From positions 2,731,457-2,795,456 of the forward strand of contig NW_022145551.1 of assembly GCF_000002235.5 (NCBI RefSeq): DNA of 64,000 nt. The letters are read 5' to 3'. How positions within the stretch are numbered: position 1 is the stretch's first letter; each line of letters begins with the position of its first letter. The DNA is from Strongylocentrotus purpuratus (Eukaryota > Echinodermata > Echinoidea > Camarodonta > Strongylocentrotidae). Under the pieces are notes generated by a model, which was given only the letters and a program-made list of their open reading frames with translations, searched no databases and was not told the origin of the DNA. Below, piece by piece: positions 9,299-19,881 of the stretch. Both the position numbers and the translations under genes were made by a program.

Positions 9299-10212
9299 TG
9301 AAGGAAAAATCTAGGTGATTTTCAAGTTAATCCGAATAAAATTAGTAAAATAATACAAAAAGAACAGTGAAAATGTATAAAATTGGACAAAGAATTAAGA
9401 AAGTTAGATGACATTTTGAAGTTTTTCTAAATGTCCAAAAGCATTGATAAGTATCGCACGAGTTGCATGCAGATAAGTGAGTTGATGTCATCGCCTCACA
9501 ACTTCACTTTTGCTCTATTAGTTAGAACGAATTTGTAAGGAAACTGGAGACTGGAGTTTTCCTTTAATTTCAATAGAATGTTTTTTTTAATGATTATATA
9601 TGTGGTGTGTACACGCATTAAGAAGTGACAAGGGTCTAGCAATTTTCCTTTTGTTTTTTTGAATGGTTATCGAATGGTGCTCTTTAACCAAAAGAGACCA
9701 AAAAAGCATTAATTGCCTACAGTAATTAGATTCCACGTTATAAGCGTAATGTACATCAGCGTACATCAGTGTTTCATTTTTTAATTTTACCTTAAGATTT
9801 TGTCTTTGAGGCCGCCATCCTAGTCAAGCATCGCTTGTGATTGCGGTCTACTGCATTTTTTCCACAGATAGTTCGGAAAATACTTTAAATCTATAATAAT
9901 TTGGTATAGAAATATGAAGTTTCGTTATTATATTATATATGTAAAAAAAAGAAAAGAAAATTGACATGAAGTTATTATTGTTTGTATATTTTGTATTAGG
10001 CTATACCGTACGTTTATATGTTCTTTGTTATATTTAGTTATCATATTAGGAAAAATGCAGAAATAACACAAAATTAAGTAAATCGAACGTGATAAGTTGC
10101 CTTGATGAGTCACTTTGGCATATAAGAAATGAGGGGTTACTTCCTTAAGCGTGTTTCGAGAGTTTTCTTTTCACAGAAACTCAATATTTCCTTCAAAGTG
10201 CAATGCTGTTTA
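9299..10212. other. Intergenic, no gene seen
   Basis: AT-rich and duplicated at 21,426-22,341. A weakly related version lies at 15,890-16,690. The short frames here do not persist between copies. Confidence 0.5.
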
Positions 10213-10611
10213 AAGGTAAAACCCAGTATTGGAAACGCCCTAATTTCAAAAAAATGAAATGGAATCTCTTATTACCAATCATGTGAAAGAATATGTTTTG
10301 ACTAATACGTGATGATTAAAAAATTGCCGGGAAACCGCCTACTAATTGATATATTTGGTAATTTTTTTAAATCTATTGGTGTATGAGAGATAAACGCACG
10401 TGTCGCGCACGTGTGCGTAGTCCCATATACATCTTTCTGTGTACAGTGCTTGTAACTTTACGAAGACTTGGCCAAATTTCCTATCATTTTGATGATTTCA
10501 GAACCTTGCAGTACACACCAATACTTATATGCTACATGATCAACCTTTTCTGATCGATTTCACAACGTTTCTTTCACAATGCAAGCACATGACCATAACT
10601 GGACTTTATCT
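10213..10611. mobile_element. AAGGTAAAGACC-family MITE, copy 2
   Basis: TA at 10,211-10,212, then AAGGTAAAACCCAGTATTGG. The right end is decayed (CCATAACTGGACTTTATC). An internal CGCACGTGTCGCGCACGTGTGCG stretch is absent from the copy at 2,490. Confidence 0.75.
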
Positions 10612-10639
10612 AAAATTTTGAGGATGACAAAACAACACA

Positions 10640-11440
10640 TTGTATTAAATGTTTATTGATTATTAACATTAGCCACGATGGAAACATGTTTACGAAATTG
10701 ACGTAGCATTATGAATCGGAATGCGTTATTTGTAATGGTTTTAAAATTCAATGAAGTATAGTAACATGTCATATTTCCATTCTTTTCTTGAACTTTAGTT
10801 TCATTTATTTACAAACATGTTTTGATGCTTGTACTACCAGTATGTCTACTGTTCTTATGCCATCTAGTACAGGGCACCTTAGATGTTCGTCAGTTCGAAA
10901 AGTTTGTACATATCTTAAACAATGTGTCGTTTGTTTCTTGAAATTGAATTTCAGCTTTTGGCTCAAAAAGACATAATTTGCCAATAATAACGAGCCATTT
11001 TGTTTGTAATTTATTTGACGAAACCAATAAAGAATGACAATATTCGAACAATTTGATGCATTCTTAATTGTCTCTACTTTTAACAAATACAATGAAAGCA
11101 GTAATTATCTTGTTATCTGTACAATTTGTTATTAACATTCCATAGTTATCTTATTTACAAGTTTACACAAAACAGAGATTCCCCAAACTTAGATAAATCA
11201 ATTCAAACAAATCAGAGGTTAGTGTGGATTTCAAAATAGACTTCTTTTTTTTATAAAAATGGGGAAAACCAGTATGATGTACACATACTATGTCAGTGTA
11301 CAATATGTAGTTATGAAGTTCTACAGGAAGTGCGGGAAATCCGTCATCTGTACAGAAGCTTCTAGCAACAGGGTTTTTGGCTGAGGTCCAGAGTTAGGTT
11401 GTCGTACTTTAAGGGGATGGGCTTTATTATAAATAATTGT
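10640..11440 (+). promoter_or_regulatory. Upstream module of gene 2
   Basis: It has the same layout as the gene 1 module: GTGCGGGAAATCCG near 11,331, AGAAGCTTCT at 11,354-11,363 and TATAAAT at 11,428-11,434. The ATG of gene 2 is ~1 kb further on, because two MITEs and a pogo-like remnant intervene. A spliced leader or a second promoter is therefore possible. Confidence 0.4.
10825..10941 (+). CDS. Hypothetical small hydrophobic ORF, module copy c
   Basis: A 38-residue frame, MLVLPVCLLFLCHLVQG then TLDVRQFEKFVHILNNVSF. It aligns without gaps to the frames at 806-997, 22,957-23,073 and 28,928-29,221. The first half looks like a signal peptide. No expression evidence or known family. Confidence 0.2.
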   Translation: MLVLPVCLLFLCHLVQGTLDVRQFEKFVHILNNVSFVS

Positions 11441-11514
11441 TATAATTATCTCGGCTAAAAAAAAACAATGAAATGGAAAAAATTGGGAGGAGCCAAATAA
11501 CCTTGTTATACCTA

Positions 11515-11736
11515 GTCCAGAATCTGCACGGTCCTTTATAATTCCCCCTCACACTTGATTCGAGTCGGGGTAGATGGCGTTATCAACAAACTCATAATTA
11601 TGCTCACGAGCCCAGCCTGTTGGGCGTCCTAATTTAATGATCACGCCATCATCGGCTGTTAACGAGTAAGTACAGAGAGCTCGAGAGGTAGCGTTGGTGT
11701 GGTGGAGATCAAAATTAAATGGGCCAGATTCTGGAC
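11515..11736. mobile_element. TA-flanked MITE, GTCCAGAATCTG family
   Basis: TA at 11,513-11,514 and 11,737-11,738 flanks inverted ends GTCCAGAATCTG. It sits inside the pogo-like remnant, whose TTATACC text occurs on both sides. The duplicate is at 23,642-23,864. Confidence 0.75.
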
Positions 11737-11738
11737 TA

Positions 11739-11930
11739 TGTTATACCAGGTACCTCGATAAAAGAGCTTGTCTTTACTGCTACGTACGTCTATGCTTATT
11801 TTCAGTGTTTTTTGTTTTTCTTATTCTGCTTCTTCTTCCTCCTCTCTCATCCTCTATCTTTTGAATATTACTCTTCCTCTTTACTGCCCGTCTGCTTATT
11901 GGTCATCCTCTATCACTTCATTAGACAATA
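11739..11930. other. pogo-like remnant and C/T-rich tract
   Basis: It continues the pogo-like text (TTATACCAGGTACCTCGATAA) and then becomes pyrimidine-rich, like 3,880-3,930 and 17,870-17,920. The open frame across it is low-complexity and is not treated as a gene. Confidence 0.5.
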
Positions 11931-11933
11931 ATC

Positions 11934-12082
11934 AAAGGGGCACGTTCCCGCCAGTGTAGTTATCGGAACATGCCATCTGCGTAAGAGCCGTATTCTGTTA
12001 GTGTCAAAAGGCAGCTATAGCACCGTCCACCAGCGCGTACGTATTTTGAGCGCCCTCTGGATTACGGGGAACATGCCCCTTT
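11934..12082. mobile_element. 149-bp MITE, AAAGGGGCAYGTTCCC ends
   Basis: The 16-bp inverted ends have one mismatch. In the duplicate (24,062-24,210) the left flank reads TTAAAGGGG, giving a TA duplication; here one flank base has changed to C. Confidence 0.75.
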
Positions 12083-12475
12083 AAGGTGAATCATTGCCAT
12101 CAAATTGTTGGGCACCAAGCACTTTTGAGAGGCTCTAAAAAGATAACGGGTCAAATACCCAAATCAATTAGACATCTAGACTTCAATCTGAATACAATTG
12201 TTAACCAGACTATAGTATCTGAAGAGTATTTACAGAATCTCATTTCCTAAATAGGTTTCAAAATAGACTTCGTCCTCTCCAGTATACGTGCGCGCGTTAT
12301 CGACACCGATTGAAACATGTACACGCCCCACATGTCGTCTTGAGAGGTTATAATTAGATGCTGTACCTGAACGGCAGGACGTTCATACCGGCAATATTAG
12401 CAGTACTACATCTAGCCGAAGCCAGTATTAGTCGCGTTGATCTCAGAAGCTTGCAATTAAGGAAAGGATAAAGAC
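12083..12475 (+). promoter_or_regulatory. Gene 2 proximal 5' region
   Basis: It contains an ACACCGATTGAAACATGTACACG stretch shared with 18,664-18,690, then TTATAATTAGATGCTGTACCTGAA and the family leader ending GACATGG. TTATAAT near 12,349 could act as a nearer TATA element. Confidence 0.4.
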
Positions 12476-14617
12476 ATGGAACAAGAAGGGGAAACTGGAG
12501 ACCCCGGCCTCCCGGTAAAAAAGTTTGATGGAGAGGATGTTGAGGGTGAGGAGTATGCATCTGAGGAAAGCTCCGAGTCTGACTCTGAGATTGATGATGG
12601 AAAGTGCATTACGTCGTTTACCATAACAGTAAATGGAAGAAAGTTCTATTGTTCCTACGAGTCTGAGAGTGATGATGATGAGGACATAGGAGTACCGATC
12701 TATGATTGCCCACCTTCCAAAGACACAAACCGTTTTTGGCAGTGGCATTTTCCACGAGAGTTCATACCAGTTGGTTGTGTTGAATATGATGAACAATCCG
12801 GGAGCGGAAAGTGGATGCTGTTCTACCCAATGTCAGAGATTGATGAAAAATGGGAGATTGCAAAGGATTTGTTTGATACCGTTGACCTGAGGGGTGTGAG
12901 GGGAATGAAAGTCTCAACAGCTATGGACAGTCCAAGAAGTTCTGATAATGCCACGGCAGTGCTTCTCATGTATTTTGGACCGTGGACCGATGAACTGCTC
13001 ATGAGAAAAATTGGGAGAAATCTGGCACTAAAAACAAAGTATGAGAGTAAGACTGGTTCTATGATGTACAAAACAGACGACCAAACCAGAGGGGGGACAA
13101 GGGCAACAGGCCAAGCTGTAAACCATGTTTACCAGATGCAGGTGCCGAGGCCTATCGAAGGAACTGCTAGCTCAGCAATGCCGGGTTTTCTGCCGTCCCA
13201 AGACACAGGAGACTATTGGCAGTGGCACTTTCCCAAGTGTTCACCTTCTGGCTGTGCTGAGGAATATGACTACTCAAAGAGTGGGCGATGGATGTTGTTC
13301 TATTCATTGGCAGAGATTGACGAGAAATGGCAGATGATGAAAGGCTTGTTTGATTCCAATGAACTGGATGGAGTCCGAGGACTAAAAGTCTCTACAGCCT
13401 CCGGCCTGAAAGGTAACCAAACGGGCTACAGTTCCGCAGTAATTATGGTCTACTGTGGGCCATGGGATGACGAGGATCTTGTGTTGAGAGTAGGAGCAAA
13501 TCTAGTCCACAAGACGTCGTATAAAGACAAATCTGGCACTCTTCGCTACAAGACAGATATAGTTGGAAAGGGAACGACAAGTTTGGGGGTGTTGATGTCT
13601 AGCTACAACCAGGTGTTACCAGTTCCCAGGCCAAGAGTAGGGGCCAACTACAGCCAATCAGGCGTGGCAGAACTTACACCATCTAAAGACATGAGAAGCT
13701 ATTGGCAGTGTCATCCGAAGTCCAAAGATGGCAGGTTTACTAACTATGACTCATCAATGAGGGGAAAATGGATGCTGTTTTATCCTCCATCAGATATCGA
13801 TGGCATGTGGCAGCTGATGAAGGATCTGTTCGACGCTGGGGAACTGCACGGAGTCAGTGATGCAATGGTCTCTACAGCAAAGAGCAATGCTACACATCCT
13901 GAAAAAAACAGCGGAGTCATCATGGTGTATTGTGGACCGTGCGATGATGCAGAGCTCATGTTGAAAATCGGGGAAAACATTGCGTTGAAAACAAAATATG
14001 AAGACATATCTGGTATCATGCGTTACAAGGTAGACGCTCCCAGAGAGGGGAGAAGAGCAACAGACCAGAGTAGCCCGAGATACTGGGTACAAGTACCAAA
14101 GCCTCAGGTGATGCAGGCAAGCGCCTGGGACACAGCAGAATGCTCGCCTTCTAGAGACACAGCAGAATGTCCGCCTACAAGAAGAATAAGATACAATGGA
14201 AACTTCTGGCATTGGCATCGTAAACCTCTAGATGGTGTTGAATATGATCCCTCAACGAGCGGGAAATGGATGCTCTTCTATCCAACGTCAGAGATGTATG
14301 ATCGTTGGCATCTGGTGAAGAGTTTGTTCGACGCTGGTGAACTGCACGGAGTTGGAGAATTACAGGTTTATACAGCAAAGGGTAATCCTGGACATCCTGA
14401 CAGCGGAGTCATCAACGTCTATTGTGGACCGTACGACGATGAAGAGCTCATGATGAGGATAGGAAAGAATCTTGCGAAGAAGATGCAGTATAAAAACAGA
14501 AATGGTTTCATGTTATACATGACAGAGGGACAACAGATGAAGGGTAGAGCGATGGGCGAGGGATTGTGCCAGGGATTGGACCATCTTTACGAAATAAGTT
14601 TGCCATGGAGGTACTGA
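12476..14617 (+). CDS. Four-repeat BLES03/C11orf68-like protein (gene 2)
   Basis: A 713-residue protein from one exon. Residues 20-72 are acidic and serine-rich. The repeats are at about 76-226, 236-386, 398-544 and 565-713. The core motif GKWMLFY (RWMLFY in repeat 2) starts at 111, 270, 430 and 596. KVSTA (MVSTA, QVYTA in the last two) lies near 145, 304, 464 and 630. The (V/M)Y-x-GP-x-(D/T)D motif starts near 165, 325, 484 and 648, and YKTD (YKVD, YMTE) at 198, 358, 517 and 681. Repeat 1 reads MYFGPW where every other repeat has YCGP, so the otherwise invariant cysteine is lost. The linker before repeat 4 has two DTAECxPxR units, where gene 1 has three. No signal peptide or membrane segment is seen. 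The BLES03/eIF4E-like assignment is by pattern and its role is unknown. AATAAA lies at 15,134-15,139, in a retroposon tail. Confidence 0.88.
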   Translation: MEQEGETGDPGLPVKKFDGEDVEGEEYASEESSESDSEIDDGKCITSFTITVNGRKFYCSYESESDDDEDIGVPIYDCPPSKDTNRFWQWHFPREFIPVGCVEYDEQSGSGKWMLFYPMSEIDEKWEIAKDLFDTVDLRGVRGMKVSTAMDSPRSSDNATAVLLMYFGPWTDELLMRKIGRNLALKTKYESKTGSMMYKTDDQTRGGTRATGQAVNHVYQMQVPRPIEGTASSAMPGFLPSQDTGDYWQWHFPKCSPSGCAEEYDYSKSGRWMLFYSLAEIDEKWQMMKGLFDSNELDGVRGLKVSTASGLKGNQTGYSSAVIMVYCGPWDDEDLVLRVGANLVHKTSYKDKSGTLRYKTDIVGKGTTSLGVLMSSYNQVLPVPRPRVGANYSQSGVAELTPSKDMRSYWQCHPKSKDGRFTNYDSSMRGKWMLFYPPSDIDGMWQLMKDLFDAGELHGVSDAMVSTAKSNATHPEKNSGVIMVYCGPCDDAELMLKIGENIALKTKYEDISGIMRYKVDAPREGRRATDQSSPRYWVQVPKPQVMQASAWDTAECSPSRDTAECPPTRRIRYNGNFWHWHRKPLDGVEYDPSTSGKWMLFYPTSEMYDRWHLVKSLFDAGELHGVGELQVYTAKGNPGHPDSGVINVYCGPYDDEELMMRIGKNLAKKMQYKNRNGFMLYMTEGQQMKGRAMGEGLCQGLDHLYEISLPWRY

Positions 14618-15180
14618 TGACATGAGATAAATTTGAAGATAGTTCACAGAAAACCTCATTTGTTTCCTCCATCAATATTGTCTTTTCTGAAAATTCTTGC
14701 AGAAGTCATTGTTAAATGACAGTTCGTATCACAAATAGTGCTTAAATATATACTGATCCTTTTATTTAATTTATATATTTTTGGTTATGTTGAGGAAAGC
14801 ATAGAACTCTTCCCTTTTTTCTCAATTGTTTACGCTATGTTTAGTAAAATATGTCACTTAAAGATAACCCTCGTATAATCATATGCTTTTGTAAATATCT
14901 TGAGTTTATTCAAATATCCCAATCTATATACATACCTATTAACTGGGACCTACATAATACAAGCTCTGCTTTTTAGTAGATCCCCCACTTTATATAGCTT
15001 TTTTCAATGTATTTATCATACTTATGATTGAATTTCAAATTGTTAAACCAACTATTACCATGTACATTATGTTTCTATAGTATATGTTTAGTTATAAATA
15101 CTACCAAAATTATGTTATCTTTGATAAAGTGGAAATAAAGTAAACTTGACAACTTGAAACTTGAAACTCAACACTGTTTG
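14618..15180 (+). mobile_element. 3' flank of gene 2 ending in a retroposon-type tail
   Basis: It ends in GGAAATAAAGTAAACTTG followed by repeated ACTTGAA units, so the last few hundred bases are probably a truncated non-LTR retroposon. Its AATAAA (15,134-15,139) is the first good poly(A) signal after gene 2. The duplicate is at 26,746-27,315. Confidence 0.5.
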
Positions 15181-15228
15181 CTTGGGTTACAAAATGATAC
15201 AAATTTTCTTATTCCATTGTGTTTGAGC

Positions 15229-15250
15229 CACCCCCCCCCCCCCCCCCCCT
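15229..15250. repeat. C homopolymer run
   Basis: About twenty C here and about thirteen at the duplicate position (27,372). The length difference may be biological or a sequencing effect. Confidence 0.8.
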
Positions 15251-15289
15251 CTAAATAACATCTTTCTCTAATGCTACGCTTTTTCATCT

Positions 15290-15512
15290 AAATTGTTTTG
15301 TTTTTTTAAGGAACCTAACATATACAAGCACTGCTTTTCAATACGTTCATATTCTACTTAATCTTATCATATGAATTGAATATCATTGCGACTTGCTCAT
15401 ACCACATGTATATGTGTATGTATATATATTATTTCTATTTTATATGTATGTCTATATCTTTTGTCAAATGTGGAACAAATAAACTTGAAACTTGAAACTT
15501 GAACTTGAAAAT
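15290..15512 (+). mobile_element. Non-LTR retroposon 3' end with (ACTTGAA)n tail
   Basis: GTGGAACAAATAAACTTGAA then two to three ACTTGAA units end the element. It belongs to the same family as the minus-strand copy at 8,385-8,640. No coding part remains. Confidence 0.6.
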
Positions 15513-16650
15513 GATAGCAGGTCAAATACCCCGATAACTAGGCATCTAATCTAGGCTTCAATCTGAATACAATTGTTAACCAGACTATTGCATCTGAAGA
15601 GTATTTACATAATCTTATCTCCTAGAATTAACTACTCTCGTTGTTGCCGTCTTGCTTAATTGGTTCATTATCGATCACAGTTTTGTTATTGAGATTGCTT
15701 TGATTGTGGCAGCCCACATTCTAAAAATATGAAAATGTGAAATTTTGTGGTGATTTTTGTATACGGAGAATATTGAAATTTGGATCATATAAAGTTGCCA
15801 ACTCGTATTTTTTGTAGCATTAAAATGATTCATTGAACTGTAAAAAATAACTTCATTATTATTTGGCTGATTTTAAAGGAAAAGAATCAAGTAATTTTCC
15901 AGTTAATCAGAATAAAAAAGAGTAAAATAATACAAATAGAACAGTGAAAATTTGTAAAAGGGGGCAAAGCATTAAAAAAGTTAGATTAAACTTTGAGTTA
16001 TGCAAAATTTCCAAAAGGATTGATATGTATCGCACGTGTTGCATGCAGAATAGTAAGTTGGTGTCATCGCCTCACAACTTCACTTTTGCTCTATTAAATA
16101 GGCTAGAACGAATTTGTAAGGAGAATGGAGTTGTCCTTTAGTTTCAATAAAACTTTTGTTTAAATATATGATATATGTGGTGTGTACACACATTTAGAAG
16201 TGACAAGGGTCTTTGAATTTTCATTTTGTTTTTCTCTGAATGCTTATCGAATGGTGTTCTTTAACCAAAAAAGAATACATCAGTGTTTCATTTTTTATTT
16301 TTATTTCAGATTTTGTTTTTGTTTTTGAGGCCGCCATCCTAGCCCAGTATTGCTTATGATTGCGGTCTCCTGCACTTTTTCTGCAGATAGTTCGGATAAT
16401 ACTTTGAATTTATAATAATATGTTATAGAAATATTAAGTTTCATCATCATATGTATATATGTAAACAAATATTTTGACACGAAGTTATTATTGCTTGTAT
16501 ATTTTGTATAATACCTTACGTTTATATGTTCTTTGTTATTCAGATATCCTATTTGGAAAAATGCAGAAATAAAATAAAATCATATAAATCGAACGTGATA
16601 TTGGTGAGTAATCACTTTGGCTTATTATTATAAATGAGATTTACTTTCTT
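15513..16650. other. Intergenic, repeated with 8,200-10,140
   Basis: It is a diverged relative of the gene 1 downstream region (compare the GCATCTGAAGAGTATTTAC stretches at 8,278 and 15,588). No gene is seen. The 65-codon frame at 15,944 is not kept in the duplicate. Confidence 0.5.
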
Positions 16651-17400
16651 AATCATGTTTCGAGAGTTTTCTTTTCACAGAAACTCAACATTTACATCAA
16701 AGAGCAATGCTGTTTAACATTTTGAGGAGGAAAAAACAACACATTGTAATGTTTATTGGTTATTAACATTAGCCACGATGGAAACATGTTTTCAGAAATT
16801 GACGTAGCATTATGAATCAGAATGCGTTATTTGTAATGGTTTTAGAATTCAATGAAGTACAGTAACATGTCATATTTCCATTCTTTTCTTGAACTTTAAT
16901 TTCTTTTATTTACATATACATGTGTTGATATTTGTACTACCAGTATTTCTAGTATTCGTACTCCATTTAGTACAAGGCAGCTTAGATTTTCGTCAGTTCG
17001 AAAAGTTTTTAAATATCTTAAACGATGTGTCGTTTGTTTTTACTGGGTGTAACCACAAATATGTTTAATAATGTGTCGTTTGTTTCTTGAAATTCAGCTT
17101 TTGACTGAAAAAGACATAACTTTGCAATGATAACAAGCCATTTTGTATGGAATTTATTAGACGAAATGAATAAATAATGACAACATTCAAACAATTTGGT
17201 GCATTCTAAAATGTCTTTATTTCTAATGAAAGAAAATGAAATCAGTAATTATCGTGTTATCTATACAAACTGCCATTGACCTTATTTATAAGTTTACAAA
17301 CAAAAATTCTTCAAGCTCAGATAAATTAAATCAAACAAACTATCTTCGCTGTTGGCACATATTATTGAAGACATTAATAATTAACTATTCAACTGGAGTT
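16651..17400. repeat. Upstream module, copy d (distal part)
   Basis: It matches 10,140-11,220 and 28,797-29,575. The hydrophobic frame continues here as VLIFVLPVFLVFVLHLVQG and SLDFRQFEKFLNILNDVSF. Confidence 0.7.
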
Positions 17401-17439
17401 AAATTTTAGTGTGCTCTTATAATTGATGTTATATTAATC

Positions 17440-17700
17440 AGACGATAGTGTGGGTTTCAAAATAGACTTTTATCAAGCTGGGGAAAACCAGTGCAATGTA
17501 CACATACTTGTACAATATGAATTTTATCCCAGGTTGAGTAAATTATTTATAGGAAGGGCGGGAAATTCATCATCTGTACAGAAGCTTCTAGCAAGACAGT
17601 TTTGGGCTAATGTCCAGAGTTAGGTTTGGTACTTTGTGGGGGCTGTGCTTATTTTTAAAAGAAATACTGTAGATACTTTTGGTATAGTGAGGTACCGGCG
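17440..17700 (+). promoter_or_regulatory. Promoter-like module of gene 3
   Basis: GGGCGGGAAATTC near 17,556 and AGAAGCTTCT at 17,580-17,589 are kept. The TATA place reads TTTTTAAAAG (about 17,653), so the canonical box is lost. About 1.1 kb of other DNA separates it from the gene 3 ATG. Confidence 0.35.
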
Positions 17701-17712
17701 AACATTGCTATG

Positions 17713-17930
17713 CAGTGGAACCTCATTATACCGATCACATTGGAACCATTGGCGTTTCATCATTAGATCAGATATCCCGTTTTAATCATCTAGACTAAAA
17801 GAAAATGAAATGGAAAGAATGGGGAGAAGTAAAATTACTTCGATAACACGTTAAACAAAAATGTTTTTGATTTCTTATTCTCCTCCTTCTTCCTCTTCTC
17901 TCCTCCTTCCCCTGAAAATTGCTCCCCTTA
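17713..17930. mobile_element. pogo-like fragment and C/T-rich tract
   Basis: CAGTGGAACCTCATTATACC at 17,713 matches the ends at 1,514 and 4,963. The C/T-rich part follows, as in the other cassettes. Confidence 0.5.
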
Positions 17931-18065
17931 AAATTTAACAGCGAGCACAGATTGAGCACGCGAAGGAAATCTGCGCATGAGCACTCGCGAAGGAAACCAG
18001 CGCATGCGCACATGAAATCCGGTGGATTGATAATAGGGTTATAGTAATTATCTATTATAAACCCT

Positions 18066-18146
18066 TTTTTATTAGCTCAATCGGTAAGGACAGCGTTACA
18101 CTAATGAACTTTCGAGTTGACTTGAGGGTTCGAATCTCAGTTTTTT
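18066..18146 (+). ncRNA. tRNA-like pseudogene or SINE head
   Basis: It has a perfect A box (TAGCTCAATCGG, 18,073-18,084), a B box (GGTTCGAATC, 18,127-18,136) and a T6 terminator at 18,141-18,146. The acceptor stem does not pair, so it is not a working tRNA. Leucine/serine-type origin is possible because the space before the B box is long. Confidence 0.45.
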
Positions 18147-18290
18147 CCGTTTTTTTGCCTTTATAACTAGTGAGGCAAAGCAATAAAATAATCAAAGTCT
18201 AATTGTTTTTTGACCTCTTTGCAAGCTTTCGTAGCCTGTTATGTATTAAAATGAGTTCATGATATGGGCTCGCTGTGGTACGAACTAAAG

Positions 18291-18615
18291 CTATGGTCAC
18301 AAATCAGAGCAGCGACCGACCGATCAGTAGCCTGCTCGGTCGCTGCTTGAATTAGGCATCGCCCAGCGATTAGGTCGGTGCCCGGGCGGCTACCGCCTAG
18401 GCACCGAGCGTATTTTGGGCGGCGAGTGAAAAGTGAGCAGGCGCCGCCCAAATTTTAACTCCGCGCTAAAACTTCAGCGGCGACCGAGCGATGCCCTAAA
18501 AACGAGCGGTGTCTGGGCAGTCGCCGCTCGGTGGCCGGGCAGGCGCCGGGCAGAATTGGCTAAAAACTCGCCGCTCGGCCGCCGAGCAGTCTACTTTTGG
18601 GTAATGTGACCATAG
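18291..18615. mobile_element. GC-rich MITE, CTATGGTCACA ends
   Basis: The ends are a perfect 11-bp inverted pair: CTATGGTCACA at the left and TGTGACCATAG at the right. The inside is G+C-rich, with many CGCTCGG/CCGAGCG inverted motifs. No clear target duplication. The other gene cassettes in this window lack it. Confidence 0.7.
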
Positions 18616-18629
18616 CATAAGACGCACCC

Positions 18630-18828
18630 CGGATGTCCTGGCCCGTAAGTGCGCACGTGACATCGTTTCGGTTAAAACATGTACACGTCACACATGTCGT
18701 CTCAGTAGTAGACTCTGTACCTGTATGGCAGGACGTCGTTTATAGCATTATTTGCTGCACTAGATCTAGCCGAAGCCAGAATTAATCGGCGTTTCGATCT
18801 CCGAAATTTGCAAGGAAAGGATAAAGAC
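18630..18828 (+). promoter_or_regulatory. Gene 3 proximal 5' region
   Basis: GGATGTCCTGGC and GCACGTGACAT match 3,995-4,025. CTCTGTACCTG, AGATCTAGCCGAA and GATAAAGACATGG are the family leader. Confidence 0.4.
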
Positions 18829-19881
18829 ATGGAGCAAGAACAGGAAAATATATACCTCGACCTCCCGGTAGACGAGTTAGATAGGGAGGATGACGGGGGT
18901 GAGGAAGATGCATCTAATGAGAGCGATCATGACTCCGCGTCTGAGGACGTTGGATTGCCGATCTATGATTGCCCACCTTCCCAAGACACAAAACGTATGT
19001 CTCATTGGCATTATCCACGGAAGTTTATACCAGATGGTTGTGTTGAATATGATGAATACACTGAGGGCGGAAAGTGGATGTTGTTCTACCAAGTGTCGGA
19101 GATTGATGACAAGTGGGAGATGGCAAAGGATTTGTTTGATACCAGTGAGCTGAGGGGTGTGAGAGGAATGAAAGTATCAACAGCTAAGTACAATCCGAGG
19201 ACTACTGATAATACCAAGAGAGTGCTTATTATGTTTTGCGGACCATGGACTGATGAACGGCTCATGAGAAACATTGGGGAAAATGTGGCACTAAAAACAA
19301 AGTACGAGAGTAAGAATTGTTCTATGTTGTACAAAACAAACGAACAGACCAGAGGGGGGACAATGGCAACAGGTCAAGCTGTAAACCACGTTTACCAGAT
19401 ACAGGTGCAGAGGCCTACCGAAGGAACTGCTAGCCCAGCAATGGCGGAATTTAAGCCGTCCAAAGACAGAAGAGACTATGGGCAGTGGCACCCGAAGACC
19501 ATAGATGGTATTAATTATGATCTCTCAACCAGCGGGAAATGGATGCTCTTCTACCCAACGTCAGAAATTGATGATCGGTGGCATCTGGTGAAGAGTATGT
19601 TCGACGCTGGCGAACTGCACGGAGTTGGAGAATTACAGGTTTCTACATCAAAGGGCAATGCTGGACATCCTGACAGCGGAGTCATCAACGCGTATTGCGG
19701 ACCGTACGAAGATGGAGAGCTCATGATGAGTATAGGAGATAATATTGCCAAAAAGATGAAGTATAAAAACAGAAACGGTTTCATGTATTACAAGACAGAG
19801 GGACAACAGATGAAGCAGGGTAGGGCGATCGGCCAGGGATGGAACCATCTCTACGAAATAAGTTTGCCATGGAGGTACTAA
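18829..19881 (+). CDS. Two-repeat BLES03/C11orf68-like protein (gene 3)
   Basis: A 350-residue member of the same family. The start is the GACATGG at 18,829, not the upstream TTG at 18,808. An acidic N-terminus (about 1-45) precedes a repeat like repeat 1 of gene 1 (about 47-197). The second repeat (about 205-350) opens like repeat 3 (PSKD..RDY..WHPK) and from STSGKWMLFYPTSE onward follows repeat 4 to the common end ISLPWRY. The middle of the four-repeat form is thus missing, as unequal exchange between repeats would leave it. The frame is intact and the motifs GKWMLFY, KVSTA, (F/Y)CGP and YKT are kept, so it may work as a shorter isoform. ATTAAA lies at 20,017-20,022. Its 3' flank matches that of gene 1. 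Confidence 0.83.
   Translation: MEQEQENIYLDLPVDELDREDDGGEEDASNESDHDSASEDVGLPIYDCPPSQDTKRMSHWHYPRKFIPDGCVEYDEYTEGGKWMLFYQVSEIDDKWEMAKDLFDTSELRGVRGMKVSTAKYNPRTTDNTKRVLIMFCGPWTDERLMRNIGENVALKTKYESKNCSMLYKTNEQTRGGTMATGQAVNHVYQIQVQRPTEGTASPAMAEFKPSKDRRDYGQWHPKTIDGINYDLSTSGKWMLFYPTSEIDDRWHLVKSMFDAGELHGVGELQVSTSKGNAGHPDSGVINAYCGPYEDGELMMSIGDNIAKKMKYKNRNGFMYYKTEGQQMKQGRAIGQGWNHLYEISLPWRY

Larger units (their letters stand above)
8281..17400. repeat. Segmental duplication, copy 1 (high-identity part)
   Basis: It matches 20,788-29,575 almost base for base for long stretches, offset by about 12,509 before 8,919 and 12,129 after 9,298. It contains gene 2, its upstream module and its flanks. Left of about 8,281 the same order continues, but identity drops visibly. 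Confidence 0.85.

Noticed and set aside
11719-11931. 70-codon frame upstream of gene 2
   Set aside because: It crosses a C/T-rich low-complexity tract and a transposon remnant.
13790-14218. 142-codon minus-strand frame inside gene 2, and similar antisense frames in all four genes
   Set aside because: Shadow of a long, biased coding sequence on the opposite strand, with no family match.
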